DNA from: Nonomuraea dietziae
GTDB taxonomy: Bacteria > Actinomycetota > Actinomycetes > Streptosporangiales > Streptosporangiaceae
DNA: 64,000 bases
Direction: 5' to 3'
Assembly: GCF_014195505.1 (NCBI RefSeq)
Contig: NZ_JACIBV010000001.1
Location: 992,001-1,056,000, forward strand
Below, piece after piece: positions 44,753-52,712 of this stretch. The translations under genes were made by a program, and so were the position numbers. The number at the start of each line of letters is the position of its first letter. The first letter of the stretch is position 1. Under the pieces are notes generated by a model that was given only the letters and a program-made list of their open reading frames with translations, was not told where the DNA came from and ran no database searches.

Positions 44753-45301
44753 CTAGATGGGCCGGACCGAGGCGGGGACGCCCTCGAAGTCGGCGCGGCG
44801 GGCGGTCTCGGCCCACCGCTCGACCTCGTCCAGGCCGCGCCGGTAGGCGCCCGAGATACGCTCGACCGCCTCGCGTCCGAGCGGCAGCCGCAGCGGCACC
44901 TCGGCACTGTGCGCCAGGGACACGATGATCTCGGCCGCTCGCGCCGGGTCGCCCTCCTGGCGGCCGTCGGTCCCGGCCATGTCCGCACGAACGCCGGCGA
45001 GCAGGTCACGGTAGGTCTCGGACGGCTCGGCGAACTCGAGCACGTCGCCCCCGTTGAAGCCGGTACGGAACCGGCTGGGCTCGACGATCATCACGCGGAT
45101 CCCGAACGGCGCGACCTCCCCTGCCAGGGCCTCGGACCAGCCTTCCAGGGCGAACTTCGACGCGGAGTACGCCGACACGCCGGGGAACGACGCCCGCCCG
45201 CCCTGGCTGCTCATCTGCACGATCGTCCCGGCGCCTTGCGCGCGCATCGCGGGCAGCGCCGCGCGGACGAGCGCGGCAGGGCCGAACAGGTGCAGATCCA
45301 T
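44753..45301 (-). CDS. SDR oxidoreductase, C-terminal catalytic half (separate frame)
   Basis: 182 residues beginning MDLHLFGPAALVRAALPAMR. It carries the catalytic Ser in IVQMSSQGG and the YxxxK motif in GVSAYSASKFALEGW, and continues to VPASVRPI. The gene starts at an ATG that overlaps the stop of the N-terminal half (TGATG). Together the two frames make a normal ~285-residue SDR. Either a frameshift mutation split the gene, or the halves are made separately and could associate. Confidence 0.75.
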   Translation of the reverse strand: MDLHLFGPAALVRAALPAMRAQGAGTIVQMSSQGGRASFPGVSAYSASKFALEGWSEALAGEVAPFGIRVMIVEPSRFRTGFNGGDVLEFAEPSETYRDLLAGVRADMAGTDGRQEGDPARAAEIIVSLAHSAEVPLRLPLGREAVERISGAYRRGLDEVERWAETARRADFEGVPASVRPI

Positions 45302-45612
45302 CAGCTCACGCGCTGCGCGTCGCTGACCTCCTCGACCGCTCCGACCACGGCCCGGCCCGCGTTGTTGACGAGCACGTCGAGCCGGCCGAAGCGGTCGAGG
45401 GTGTCGTGCACGAGGCCCGCGGCCGCGGAGATGTCCCGGGCGTCGAACTTCGCGACCAGGCAGCGGTCCGGGTGGGCGGCCTCCAGGTCGGCCACACTCT
45501 CGGGCCGGCGCACCGCCGCCACCACGTGGTGGCCCCCCGCGAGCGCCGACTCCGCCAGTGCGCGCCCGAAGCCGCGGGACGCGCCGGTGATGATCCAGGT
45601 CTGTGTCGTCAT
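45301..45612 (-). CDS. SDR oxidoreductase, N-terminal Rossmann half (separate frame)
   Basis: 103 residues: MTTQTWIITGASRGFGRALA with the TGxxxGxG nucleotide motif (residues 9-16), VAAVRRPESVADLEAAHPDR, KFDARDIS and VLVNNAGRAVVGAVEEVSDA, the NNAG motif. It stops at QRVS, where homologues continue through helix alpha5. It needs the C-terminal half for catalysis. See the neighbouring entry. Confidence 0.75.
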   Translation of the reverse strand: MTTQTWIITGASRGFGRALAESALAGGHHVVAAVRRPESVADLEAAHPDRCLVAKFDARDISAAAGLVHDTLDRFGRLDVLVNNAGRAVVGAVEEVSDAQRVS

Positions 45613-46131
45613 GGCGGGAACGCTATGGCTTCGAGCGCGCTCAAACGCAAAACGGACGTGACCACCACAACGGAAGATCGCGACCGGAAGGGCGGTAAGC
45701 AACGCCTCAACGCCTACTTTCTGGGTGTTCGCGAGTAGGTCTGAGCTGCGCAATCACCTCGGCGGTCGTCCTACTCCAATGTCGGCACCCGCCGGTCTCG
45801 CCATGTCCAGCGCCGCGCTTGCCATGCTCCACCAGCCGCCTGACACCACCCGAGCCCGAAGCACCCCTTCCACAAGAAAGGCTCACCGCTACTACGACGC
45901 GGAGCCGTCGGGCGGCTGGGCGCCTGCCCGGCAGGCGCCGTCTCCCAAGTCCGCCGAACGCCAGGCCGTCGCCGTACGCCCGCCGCGCCGCCCGTACCTC
46001 GCGGCCCGCCCGTGGTCACACCGCCGCCCAGCTGCGGCACGATGATCGCCACGGGGCCGATTGCCGTCGTCGGGGCGATCGGTGAGAGCCGGGTCGTTCC
46101 TCACCCCGGCTCACCGAGGAACGTGGCTGGC
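45613..46131. other. Intergenic region with no supportable gene
   Basis: 519 bp. Short frames on both strands look like shadows of GC-rich non-coding sequence. No hairpin of note. Confidence 0.35.
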
Positions 46132-46374
46132 CTATAGCTCCTCCTCCACGGCGGCGAGGCCCTCCTCGCTCGCGGGTTCGGGAAGCTCCTCCTCGTACCC
46201 GAGGATCTGCGCCATCAGCCGCCGGTAGTGGTGGAAGAGCCGCACCGCCTCGTCCGGATCACCGGCGGGAACCGCGGACTCCGGACCTTCCTGCTCGTCA
46301 CCCCGATCGGGCGGTACGAACTCTTCATCGATCACGTGAAGGATCGGCGGCTTCTGCCGGAAGGATGCCGCCAT
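46132..46374 (-). CDS. Small acidic hypothetical protein
   Basis: 80 residues from ATG 46374: MAASFRQKPPILHVIDEEFV, PPDRGDEQEGPESAVPAG, DEAVRLFHHYRRLMAQILGY, then an acidic Glu-rich tail. A helical middle and a highly acidic C-terminus are visible; no family recognised. It is divergent from the AIM24 gene. Confidence 0.5.
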   Translation of the reverse strand: MAASFRQKPPILHVIDEEFVPPDRGDEQEGPESAVPAGDPDEAVRLFHHYRRLMAQILGYEEELPEPASEEGLAAVEEEL

Positions 46375-46541
46375 GCCGCCGCAACCTGGCACCGGGCTCC
46401 GACGATACCGACTGCGCGCCGTGTCGTGCGGAACGTGCACGGGCCGTCCTCCCTGACGAGCCCGGTGGGCGGGCGAAGGAACCGCGGCACTGGCCCGTTC
46501 GTCATCACCCATGTCGACGACGCCCGCCGAAAGGGGCCCTC

Positions 46542-47207
46542 ATGCGCAGCGCGCTCTTCAGGAACCTGGACACCCAACAGGTTCCCGCCAACTTCGCCCT
46601 GCAGAACTCCAAGATGCTCCGCATCCAGCTGCCCGACGAGGTGCTCGCCAGGCAGGGCTCGATGGTCGCCTTCCAGGGGCAGATGGACTTCGACTACGAG
46701 GGGGCGGGCGGGGTCGGCAAGCTGTTCAAGAAGATGATGACCGGCGAGGGCGCGCCGCTCATGCGGGTCAGAGGGCAGGGCCTGCTGTTCCTGGCCGACA
46801 ACGCCGACGACATCCATCTGTTCTACCTCGAGAACGAGGCCCTGACCGTCAACGGCCGCAACCTGCTGGCCTTCGACGCCCCGCTCACCTGGGAGATCAA
46901 GCGCGTGCAGGGCGCGGGCGTCGCCGCGGGCGGACTGTTCAACATGACGATCAGGGGCACCGGCTGGGTCGCGGTCACCGCCCACGGCACCCCCGTGCTC
47001 CTCGACACCTCGCAGATGCCCACCTTCGCCGACGGACAGTCCGCCGTGTGCTGGAGCGCCGACCTGCACGTGGGTGTCAACCGCACGATGAAGGCCGGGG
47101 CGTTGATCGGCCGTGGCAGCGGTGAGGCCATGCAGCTCGCGTTCCAGGGGCAGGGCTTCGTTCTGGTCCAGGCGAGCGAGGGTCCGCCGGTGGTCCAGGC
47201 GCAGTAG
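46542..47207 (+). CDS. AIM24 family protein
   Basis: 221-residue AIM24 (TRAP-like) beta-barrel protein, role unclear; the mitochondrial member affects respiratory complexes. Visible: MLRIQLPDEVLARQGSMVAF, QGQMDFDYEGAGGVGKLFKK, GEGAPLMRVRGQGLLFLADN, GTGWVAVTAHGTPVLL, and a C-terminal SGEAMQLAFQGQGFVLVQAS repeat. The start at 46542 follows AAAGGGG. It is monocistronic. Confidence 0.85.
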   Translation: MRSALFRNLDTQQVPANFALQNSKMLRIQLPDEVLARQGSMVAFQGQMDFDYEGAGGVGKLFKKMMTGEGAPLMRVRGQGLLFLADNADDIHLFYLENEALTVNGRNLLAFDAPLTWEIKRVQGAGVAAGGLFNMTIRGTGWVAVTAHGTPVLLDTSQMPTFADGQSAVCWSADLHVGVNRTMKAGALIGRGSGEAMQLAFQGQGFVLVQASEGPPVVQAQ

Positions 47208-47291
47208 CGTTCCCTGGAGCGTCAGGAGGGGTGGGCGAACCGCCGTGGCTTCCGTCGTCCCTGTCGGCTGCGAAGCTGTTGGCTGTCCGTT

Positions 47292-47645
47292 CTAGGGAAG
47301 CGGTTCGAGGAACTCCAGACGGTTTCCGTAGGGGTCTTCGCTGTAGAAGCGGCGCATCCCGGGAAAGTCGTCGTCGAAGGCGACGGGGTAGCCGGCCTCG
47401 CCCAGCCTCCGGGCCCAGTCGTCGAGGTCACGGACCAGGATGCCAGGGTGCGCCTTCCGCGCAGGACGGAAGTCGGCCTCGACACCGAGGTGCAGCTCGA
47501 TGCCGTGGCCGCGGAACCAGCAGCCGCCACGGGCGGCGAGGACGGGAGGCTTGGGAATCTCGGCCAAGCCGAGCACGCCCGCGTAGAACTCCCGCAGGAC
47601 GGGCTCGCTGCCGGGCGGACAGGCCAGCTGGATGTGATGCAGCAC
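47292..47645 (-). CDS. VOC-superfamily (glyoxalase/bleomycin-resistance) protein
   Basis: 117-residue VOC protein. MLHHIQLACPPGSEPVLREF, YAGVLGLAEIPKPPVL, GIELHLGVEADFRPARKAHP, then FYSEDPYGNRLEFLEP, the usual closing motif. The metal-site residues are His4/5, His at 51 and Glu at 112 or so. Substrate unknown. Convergent with the AIM24 gene. Confidence 0.88.
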   Translation of the reverse strand: MLHHIQLACPPGSEPVLREFYAGVLGLAEIPKPPVLAARGGCWFRGHGIELHLGVEADFRPARKAHPGILVRDLDDWARRLGEAGYPVAFDDDFPGMRRFYSEDPYGNRLEFLEPLP

Positions 47646-47769
47646 CCACGACTCCTCACGCCTATCTTGATGGGAAGGTACCTCGATCGCTCTCCAGTCG
47701 ACGAGAGCGTGCCCGGGGGTACCTCACCGGGCCCGTGTGCTGCCTGGGGCGAGTGGGGACGATGGGAGT

Positions 47770-48444
47770 ATGCCGAGACGTGTCGATCAGCCACGCGAGC
47801 CGCGAGCACGCCGCGGAGTGTCCGCCCAGGTAGAGGTGCTGGTGTCCGCGTTGTGCGGCGTGGCGGTCGCTGTCCCCCTTATCTGGGTCAGCTCTCCGGC
47901 GCTGGGCGTGCTGGTGGGCTGGGACACCGCATGCGTGGTCTACATGACCTGGATCTGGACCGGGATCCTACGGCGTGACGCCGCGGAGACCGCACGACGG
48001 GCGACCACGACCGATCCCGACCGCGCCGTCACCGACATCGTGCTGCTGACGGCGGCCGTCGCGAGCCTGGTCGCGGTCGGCATCGTCATCGTGCGGGCCA
48101 CGCACAGCGAAGGGGCCGCCGAACTGGTCGGAGTCGCGCTGGGCCTGGCCTCGGTCGTCCTGTCCTGGGCGGTGGTCCACACGGTGTTCACCCTGCGGTA
48201 CGCGCATCTGTACTACGCGGGGCCCGATGGCGGCATCGACTTCAACGGATCGGGCCCGCCCTCCTACAGCGACTTCGCCTACCTGGCCTTCACCATCGGC
48301 ATGACCTTCCAGGTGTCCGACACCGCGCTTCGCTCCACGCTGATACGTCGTGCCGCCCTGCGCCATGCGCTGCTGTCCTATCTGTTCGGCACAGGCATCC
48401 TGGCCACCACGATCAATCTGGTGGCCAGTCTCAGCAGCAGGTAG
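47770..48444 (+). CDS. DUF1345 family membrane protein
   Basis: 224-residue membrane protein with five hydrophobic segments. Family motifs: DTACVVYMTWIWTGIL, AETARRATTTDPDRAVTDIV, LSWAVVHTVFTLRYAHLYY, FAYLAFTIGMTFQVSDTALR and RHALLSYLFGTGILATTINL. These are diagnostic of DUF1345. Function unknown. ATG 47770 fits the family better than an upstream Met. Confidence 0.85.
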   Translation: MPRRVDQPREPRARRGVSAQVEVLVSALCGVAVAVPLIWVSSPALGVLVGWDTACVVYMTWIWTGILRRDAAETARRATTTDPDRAVTDIVLLTAAVASLVAVGIVIVRATHSEGAAELVGVALGLASVVLSWAVVHTVFTLRYAHLYYAGPDGGIDFNGSGPPSYSDFAYLAFTIGMTFQVSDTALRSTLIRRAALRHALLSYLFGTGILATTINLVASLSSR

Positions 48445-48478
48445 CGCTCGGCTGCTGGGACGATCGTGGTCGTCCCGG

Positions 48479-49705
48479 CTACGACGCCCCGCGTTCCGGC
48501 CGCTCCCCCGCACCCGCCTTCGCGGGCCGCAGCCCGAACAGGAAGCGGGTCAGCCTGGTCCGCCGCACCAGCAGGTCATAGGCGAGCACGGTCAGGATGA
48601 GCGAGCCGGCCGCGATGACGGCGTACTTGACCGCGATCGGCGCCTCCCAGCGCACCACCTGGTAGGCGACGGCGACCACGATGGGCTGGTGCAGCACGTA
48701 CAGGGGCAGCACGGCCTCGGACAGATAGCCGCGCAGAGCGCCCCCGCGCGGGGGACGGGATGCCGGACCGGCGGCTGGACGGGTGGGTGCCCTGTCGAGG
48801 AAGCCGAGGATCGCCAGCAGCCAGCACCATCCGGCCGCGCCGTACAGCGCCCGCCCGAGGACGGCGAGCGGCGCGGAGGCGGTGAAGGCGTCGTCTCCCG
48901 CGGACAGGAGCACGGGCACCCCGGCCGCGAACAGCGCCAGCCCACACACGGCGACCAGGCGCAGGTCCCGGCGCACCGCCTGGCGGAAGCGCTCGTCGGC
49001 GGCGAACGCGAACCCGTAGCAGAAGAAGATCAGGTACGCCCACCGGCTCCACCCGGCGTACTCCTCCTCCAGCCCGAGGATCATGCTGGTCAGGGCCAGC
49101 GGCAGGGCGGGCAGGAGCACCGCGCCGCGCCTGCGGGTGAGCTCGGCCATCCGCTCCCCGAGGCGCGGAGGCGTCCGCCACCGGGCCGCGAGCGCCAGCA
49201 GCAGGGAGAAGGTCAGCAGGAGGACGAGGAACCACAGGTGCCCGGTCTCGAAGTACTCGCCCTGCAGGACGAAGGGGAACTCGGCGAGGTCCAGCTCGAC
49301 CTGGAAGAACCGGGGCAGGAACTCCAGGTACGACTCCTGGTGGGCGGGGTCGGCACGCCAGCGCAGCCACTGCGGCACAGGGACGATGGCCACCGTGGCG
49401 AACACCAGGGGCACCGCGATCCTGCGTAAGCGCTCCGCGGCGTAGCCGGCAGGGCCGCGGCGGCTCAGCGAGTGGCGGGCGGCCAGGCCTGCGACGTAGA
49501 AGAGCAGCGGCATCGCCCACAGCACGCCCAGCACGGTGACGACCATGGTGACGCCGGTGGTCTCGGCGTTCTTGACGTAGAAGTCGTCGCGCGCGTCGAA
49601 CACCAGCGCCGAGTGGAAGAGCACAAGCCCGGCCACCACCACGACGCGCAGCAGGTCCACATCCGTCCGCCGCTCGGCCGCGGGCGCGGTCTGTGAGGAG
49701 GTCAC
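48479..49705 (-). CDS. Acyltransferase family 3-type membrane protein
   Basis: 408-residue, ten-helix membrane acyltransferase (OatA/NodX fold). The start is VTSSQTAPAAERRTDVDLLR, and VVVAGLVLFHSALVFDARDD carries the conserved His in the first helix. It continues TGHLWFLVLLLTFSLLLALA and LYVLHQPIVVAVAYQVVRWE. Members acylate polysaccharides, lipids or antibiotics. GTG at 49705 follows 2 bp after the DUF1707 stop, so they share a transcript. Connection with the nearby PKS cluster is possible but unproven. Confidence 0.85.
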   Translation of the reverse strand: MTSSQTAPAAERRTDVDLLRVVVVAGLVLFHSALVFDARDDFYVKNAETTGVTMVVTVLGVLWAMPLLFYVAGLAARHSLSRRGPAGYAAERLRRIAVPLVFATVAIVPVPQWLRWRADPAHQESYLEFLPRFFQVELDLAEFPFVLQGEYFETGHLWFLVLLLTFSLLLALAARWRTPPRLGERMAELTRRRGAVLLPALPLALTSMILGLEEEYAGWSRWAYLIFFCYGFAFAADERFRQAVRRDLRLVAVCGLALFAAGVPVLLSAGDDAFTASAPLAVLGRALYGAAGWCWLLAILGFLDRAPTRPAAGPASRPPRGGALRGYLSEAVLPLYVLHQPIVVAVAYQVVRWEAPIAVKYAVIAAGSLILTVLAYDLLVRRTRLTRFLFGLRPAKAGAGERPERGAS

Positions 49706-49707
49706 GG

Positions 49708-50127
49708 TCAGCCGCCGGAGGGGAGGGAGGCGCGCCTGCGGGCCGCGTGCGCCGCGGTGACCACGGCCAGCACGACGGCGGGAGCGAGCAGGTCCTTGGG
49801 CCAGAAGTCCAGCGGGCACGCCTCCGCCACGCTGACCGCGGCCCACACCACGACGTTGACCGCCAGCACCGCACCCCAGACGGCCCACAGCGTCTTCAGC
49901 CACCGGGGCGCGCCCCCGCGCACCGGCGGCAGGCTCTGCCGGCGTTCGGTGGGCAGGTCGGCGAGCAGCCCCGCCAGCTCGCCGCGGGTGGTGGCGCCCA
50001 GCGCCCGGCCCACCCGGTCGTCGAACTCCTGGAGATCGAGGCAGCCCTCCTCGACGGCCAGCCGCAGCCGCCGGGTGGCGGCCTCGCGATCGTCGTCCGA
50101 TGCCCGCACGTCGCGGTGCTCGGCCAT
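49708..50127 (-). CDS. DUF1707 domain membrane protein
   Basis: 139 residues. The DUF1707 domain occupies residues 4-57: VRASDDDREAATRRLRLAVE, EGCLDLQEFDDRVGRALGAT, TRGELAGLLADLP. Two hydrophobic helices follow. The domain is common in actinomycete SHOCT-like membrane proteins of unknown role. Middle gene of a three-gene minus-strand run (APH-like, DUF1707, acyltransferase). Confidence 0.9.
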   Translation of the reverse strand: MAEHRDVRASDDDREAATRRLRLAVEEGCLDLQEFDDRVGRALGATTRGELAGLLADLPTERRQSLPPVRGGAPRWLKTLWAVWGAVLAVNVVVWAAVSVAEACPLDFWPKDLLAPAVVLAVVTAAHAARRRASLPSGG

Positions 50128-50145
50128 CTCTACCTCCTGTGGGGG

Positions 50146-50823
50146 CTACAGGGACGCCTCGCCGGCCTCGCGGGCCAGGAAGCGGTCGATCTCGGCCTGC
50201 TCCTCTGCCGTGAGATCGCGTTCCGCGCGCCGCCGCCGCGCCTCCGCCCTCAGGTGGGGGCGGGCCGCCGCCGGGTCGACGCCGTCGAGGAAGGCGGCGA
50301 GCAGGCCGGCCCGTCCCTCCTCCAGGGACGGCTGCGTGACGGTGGCGGTGGCCAGGATGAGCCAGGTGCACGCGACGTCCGCGCCCGGCGCGCCCCTCGC
50401 GGCGTTGGCCCAGTCGACGACCCTGGGGCCGTCGCCGGTGAGCAGCACGTTGCCGGGATGCAGGTCCAGGTGGAGCAGCCGGTTCCCTGGACGGCCGGCG
50501 GCGGCCTGCAGCCAGCCGGGCGACCGCACGGTCGACAGCCGCCGCAGCAGGCCGGCCAGGAGCTCACCGTGCTCGGCGGCCCGTCCGGGGGCGCGGGCCG
50601 TCTCCTCGAGCAGGCTCGGCCCCGCCACGTGCTCCATGAGGATGTCGGGCCCGTCGGCGTCGAAGACCTCGGGGGCGGGGAATCCGTGCCGCCGGGCGTG
50701 CCGCATCACCGCGGCCTCGCGTTCGAGGCTGCGGCCGTCACGCGAGCGGCGGACGACCCGGCCGGGCCCCGCCTCGAAGATCTCGCAGTCATAGCCGGCG
50801 GCGATCAACGATCCAACCTGCAT
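50146..50823 (-). CDS. APH/choline kinase-like phosphotransferase
   Basis: 225 residues. The catalytic loop HLDLHPGNVLL and the magnesium-binding VVDWANAARG are those of aminoglycoside phosphotransferase-fold enzymes. N-lobe: EIFEAGPGRVVRRSRDGRSL and EHVAGPSLLEETAR. The full set of motifs is present but the protein is short. Substrate unknown; drug resistance is possible but not shown. Divergent from the ABC exporter genes of the PKS cluster. Confidence 0.85.
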   Translation of the reverse strand: MQVGSLIAAGYDCEIFEAGPGRVVRRSRDGRSLEREAAVMRHARRHGFPAPEVFDADGPDILMEHVAGPSLLEETARAPGRAAEHGELLAGLLRRLSTVRSPGWLQAAAGRPGNRLLHLDLHPGNVLLTGDGPRVVDWANAARGAPGADVACTWLILATATVTQPSLEEGRAGLLAAFLDGVDPAAARPHLRAEARRRRAERDLTAEEQAEIDRFLAREAGEASL

Positions 50824-50993
50824 ATCTGTCAGATTAGGCGGTAAAGCCGGAAAAACAGTACCTCAGCGCGGTGACCGTTATTTCCGGCAACTTCCTGCCA
50901 GCGGGCGGGCCGGTATTTATCGCTAGCGTGAGACGAACATGGATTCGACCCTCATTCACCTGCTTATTCCATTGAATATGGGGAGGTGACACG

Positions 50994-51830
50994 TTGCTGG
51001 TGGCAACCGACCTCGTCAAACGTTATGGCGAAATCCAGGCGCTCGACGGATTCACTCTGAGCGTGGCAGCCGGAGAAATCGTCGGGCTTCTCGGGCACAA
51101 CGGCGCGGGCAAGACGACCTTCGTCGAGATCGTGTCGCACCTGATCCGCCCGGACGGCGGCAGGGTGACCATCGACGGCAAGCCGCCCGCCGCCGTACGC
51201 GGCCAGGTCGGCGTGGCTCCCCAGCACATCGCCCTGTACCCGTCGGCGACCGTCCGGGAGCATCTGGAGCTGTACGGCAGGCTCTCGGGGCTCCGGCGGG
51301 CCGCGCTGCGCTCGGCGATCGAGGACCTGGCCGCCGTGCTACGGCTCACCGAGCTCATGGACAGGCGGACCGGCAAGCTCTCGGGCGGCCAGCAGCGCCG
51401 CGCGCAGGCCGCGACGGCGCTCGTGCACCGGCCTGGCCTGCTGCTCCTCGACGAGCCCACCGCCGGCGCCGACCTGGAGACCCGGCAGGCGATGCTCGAC
51501 GTCGTCAAGCAGCGCGCGGGCGAGGGCGCCGCCGTCGTCTACACCACTCACTACCTGCCCGAGCTCACCGAGCTGCAGGCCACGATCGCGGTGGCGCGCG
51601 ACGGCCGGGTCATCGCCAGGGGCAGCTACGAGGAGCTGGCCAAGGATCTGCCGGGCGAGGTGCGGGTGACGCTGGAGGGCGAGGAGGAGCTCAGGATCTC
51701 CACCTCGGATCCGGCCGCGACGCTCATCGACCTCCTGCACCACGCCAAGCGCCCGATCAGCTCGGTGGACGTGCGCAACCCGTCCCTGGACGACCTCTAT
51801 CGATCCCTGGCGGTCCACGATGCTCCTTGA
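50994..51830 (+). CDS. ABC exporter ATPase, DrrA-like
   Basis: 278-residue ATPase. Walker A GHNGAGKT (34-41), signature LSGGQQRRAQAATALVHRPG, Walker B LLLLDEPTAGAD, H-loop His in YTTHYLPELTELQ. This DrrA type energises export of antibiotics and lipids. TTG at 50994 follows GGGAGGTG 5-8 bases away; no ATG fits. The 3' end overlaps the permease by 11 bp. It opens the likely biosynthetic cluster and may provide self-resistance or product export. Confidence 0.93.
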   Translation: MLVATDLVKRYGEIQALDGFTLSVAAGEIVGLLGHNGAGKTTFVEIVSHLIRPDGGRVTIDGKPPAAVRGQVGVAPQHIALYPSATVREHLELYGRLSGLRRAALRSAIEDLAAVLRLTELMDRRTGKLSGGQQRRAQAATALVHRPGLLLLDEPTAGADLETRQAMLDVVKQRAGEGAAVVYTTHYLPELTELQATIAVARDGRVIARGSYEELAKDLPGEVRVTLEGEEELRISTSDPAATLIDLLHHAKRPISSVDVRNPSLDDLYRSLAVHDAP

Positions 51831-52605
51831 CGCCCCACGGCCCGGCCTCGGCGTGCTCGGCTCCGTGCACCGGATCGCCGCCCTGGCCAGGCTCAACCTG
51901 CTCCTCCGGCTGCGCGACCCCGGGCAGATGATCAGCTACGTGGCCATGCCGATGGTGCTCATGCTGGTGCTCAGGCCCCTGTACGTCAGGGCGCTGGACG
52001 CCGGCGCCACCCAGGTGGCCACCGGCCTGATGGTCATGTTCTCCGTCTTCGCGATCTCGCTGGCGGGCAACGCGATCCTGTCCGAGCGCACCTGGCGCAC
52101 CTGGGACCGGCTGCGGGTGAGCCGCGCCCCTGCGGCCGAGCTGCTCATCGGCAAGACCCTGCCGTTGTTCGTGGTGATGGTCGCCCAGCAGTCGATCCTG
52201 CTCGTGTACGGCTGCCTGGCGATCGGGCTGCCCGTTCCGCCCAATCCCGCCATCGTGCTCATGTCCATCGTGATCTGGGCGTTCGCCCTGCTGGCGATCG
52301 GGGCGGCGCTCGCCACGATCGTGCGCAGCCATGGCGAGCTCAGCGTCATCTCCGACGTGGGCGCGCTCACGCTCAGCTCGCTGGGCGGGGCCCTGGTGCC
52401 GCTGAGCCTCATGCCCGAATGGGCGCAGGTGGCCGCGCCCGCCTCGCCCGGTTACTGGGCCCTGACCATGATGCAGTCCGCGGTCGCCGGGGACGTGGCG
52501 GGCACCCTGCGCCCGGCGGCCGTCCTGCTGGCGATCGGCGTCATGGCCGGCGCGTTCGCCGCCCGCAGGCTCGCGCGCGGCTGGGGCCGCGGCGGGCTGA
52601 TGTGA
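51820..52605 (+). CDS. ABC-2 type permease, DrrB-like
   Basis: 261-residue permease with six helices. ABC-2 features: LNLLLRLRDPGQMISYVAMP, FAISLAGNAILSERTWRTWD, RLRVSRAPAAELLIGKTLPL (the conserved coupling segment) and LMPEWAQVAAPASPGYWALT. It pairs with the ATPase in front. The PKS gene begins 107 bp downstream. Confidence 0.92.
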   Translation: MLLDAPRPGLGVLGSVHRIAALARLNLLLRLRDPGQMISYVAMPMVLMLVLRPLYVRALDAGATQVATGLMVMFSVFAISLAGNAILSERTWRTWDRLRVSRAPAAELLIGKTLPLFVVMVAQQSILLVYGCLAIGLPVPPNPAIVLMSIVIWAFALLAIGAALATIVRSHGELSVISDVGALTLSSLGGALVPLSLMPEWAQVAAPASPGYWALTMMQSAVAGDVAGTLRPAAVLLAIGVMAGAFAARRLARGWGRGGLM

Positions 52606-52712
52606 GCACCTGATGCGGGCTCCTGGCGTGAGCACGGACGTGAACGTCGTGAGCGCTTCGTGTGCGCTGCGGTGAGCACCGCAAGCCAACTCCAGTGAAT
52701 AGAGGCATGTTG

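Noticed and set aside
45750..46104. Small frames before the acidic hypothetical gene
   Set aside because: Arg/Pro/Gly-rich and mutually overlapping; no support.
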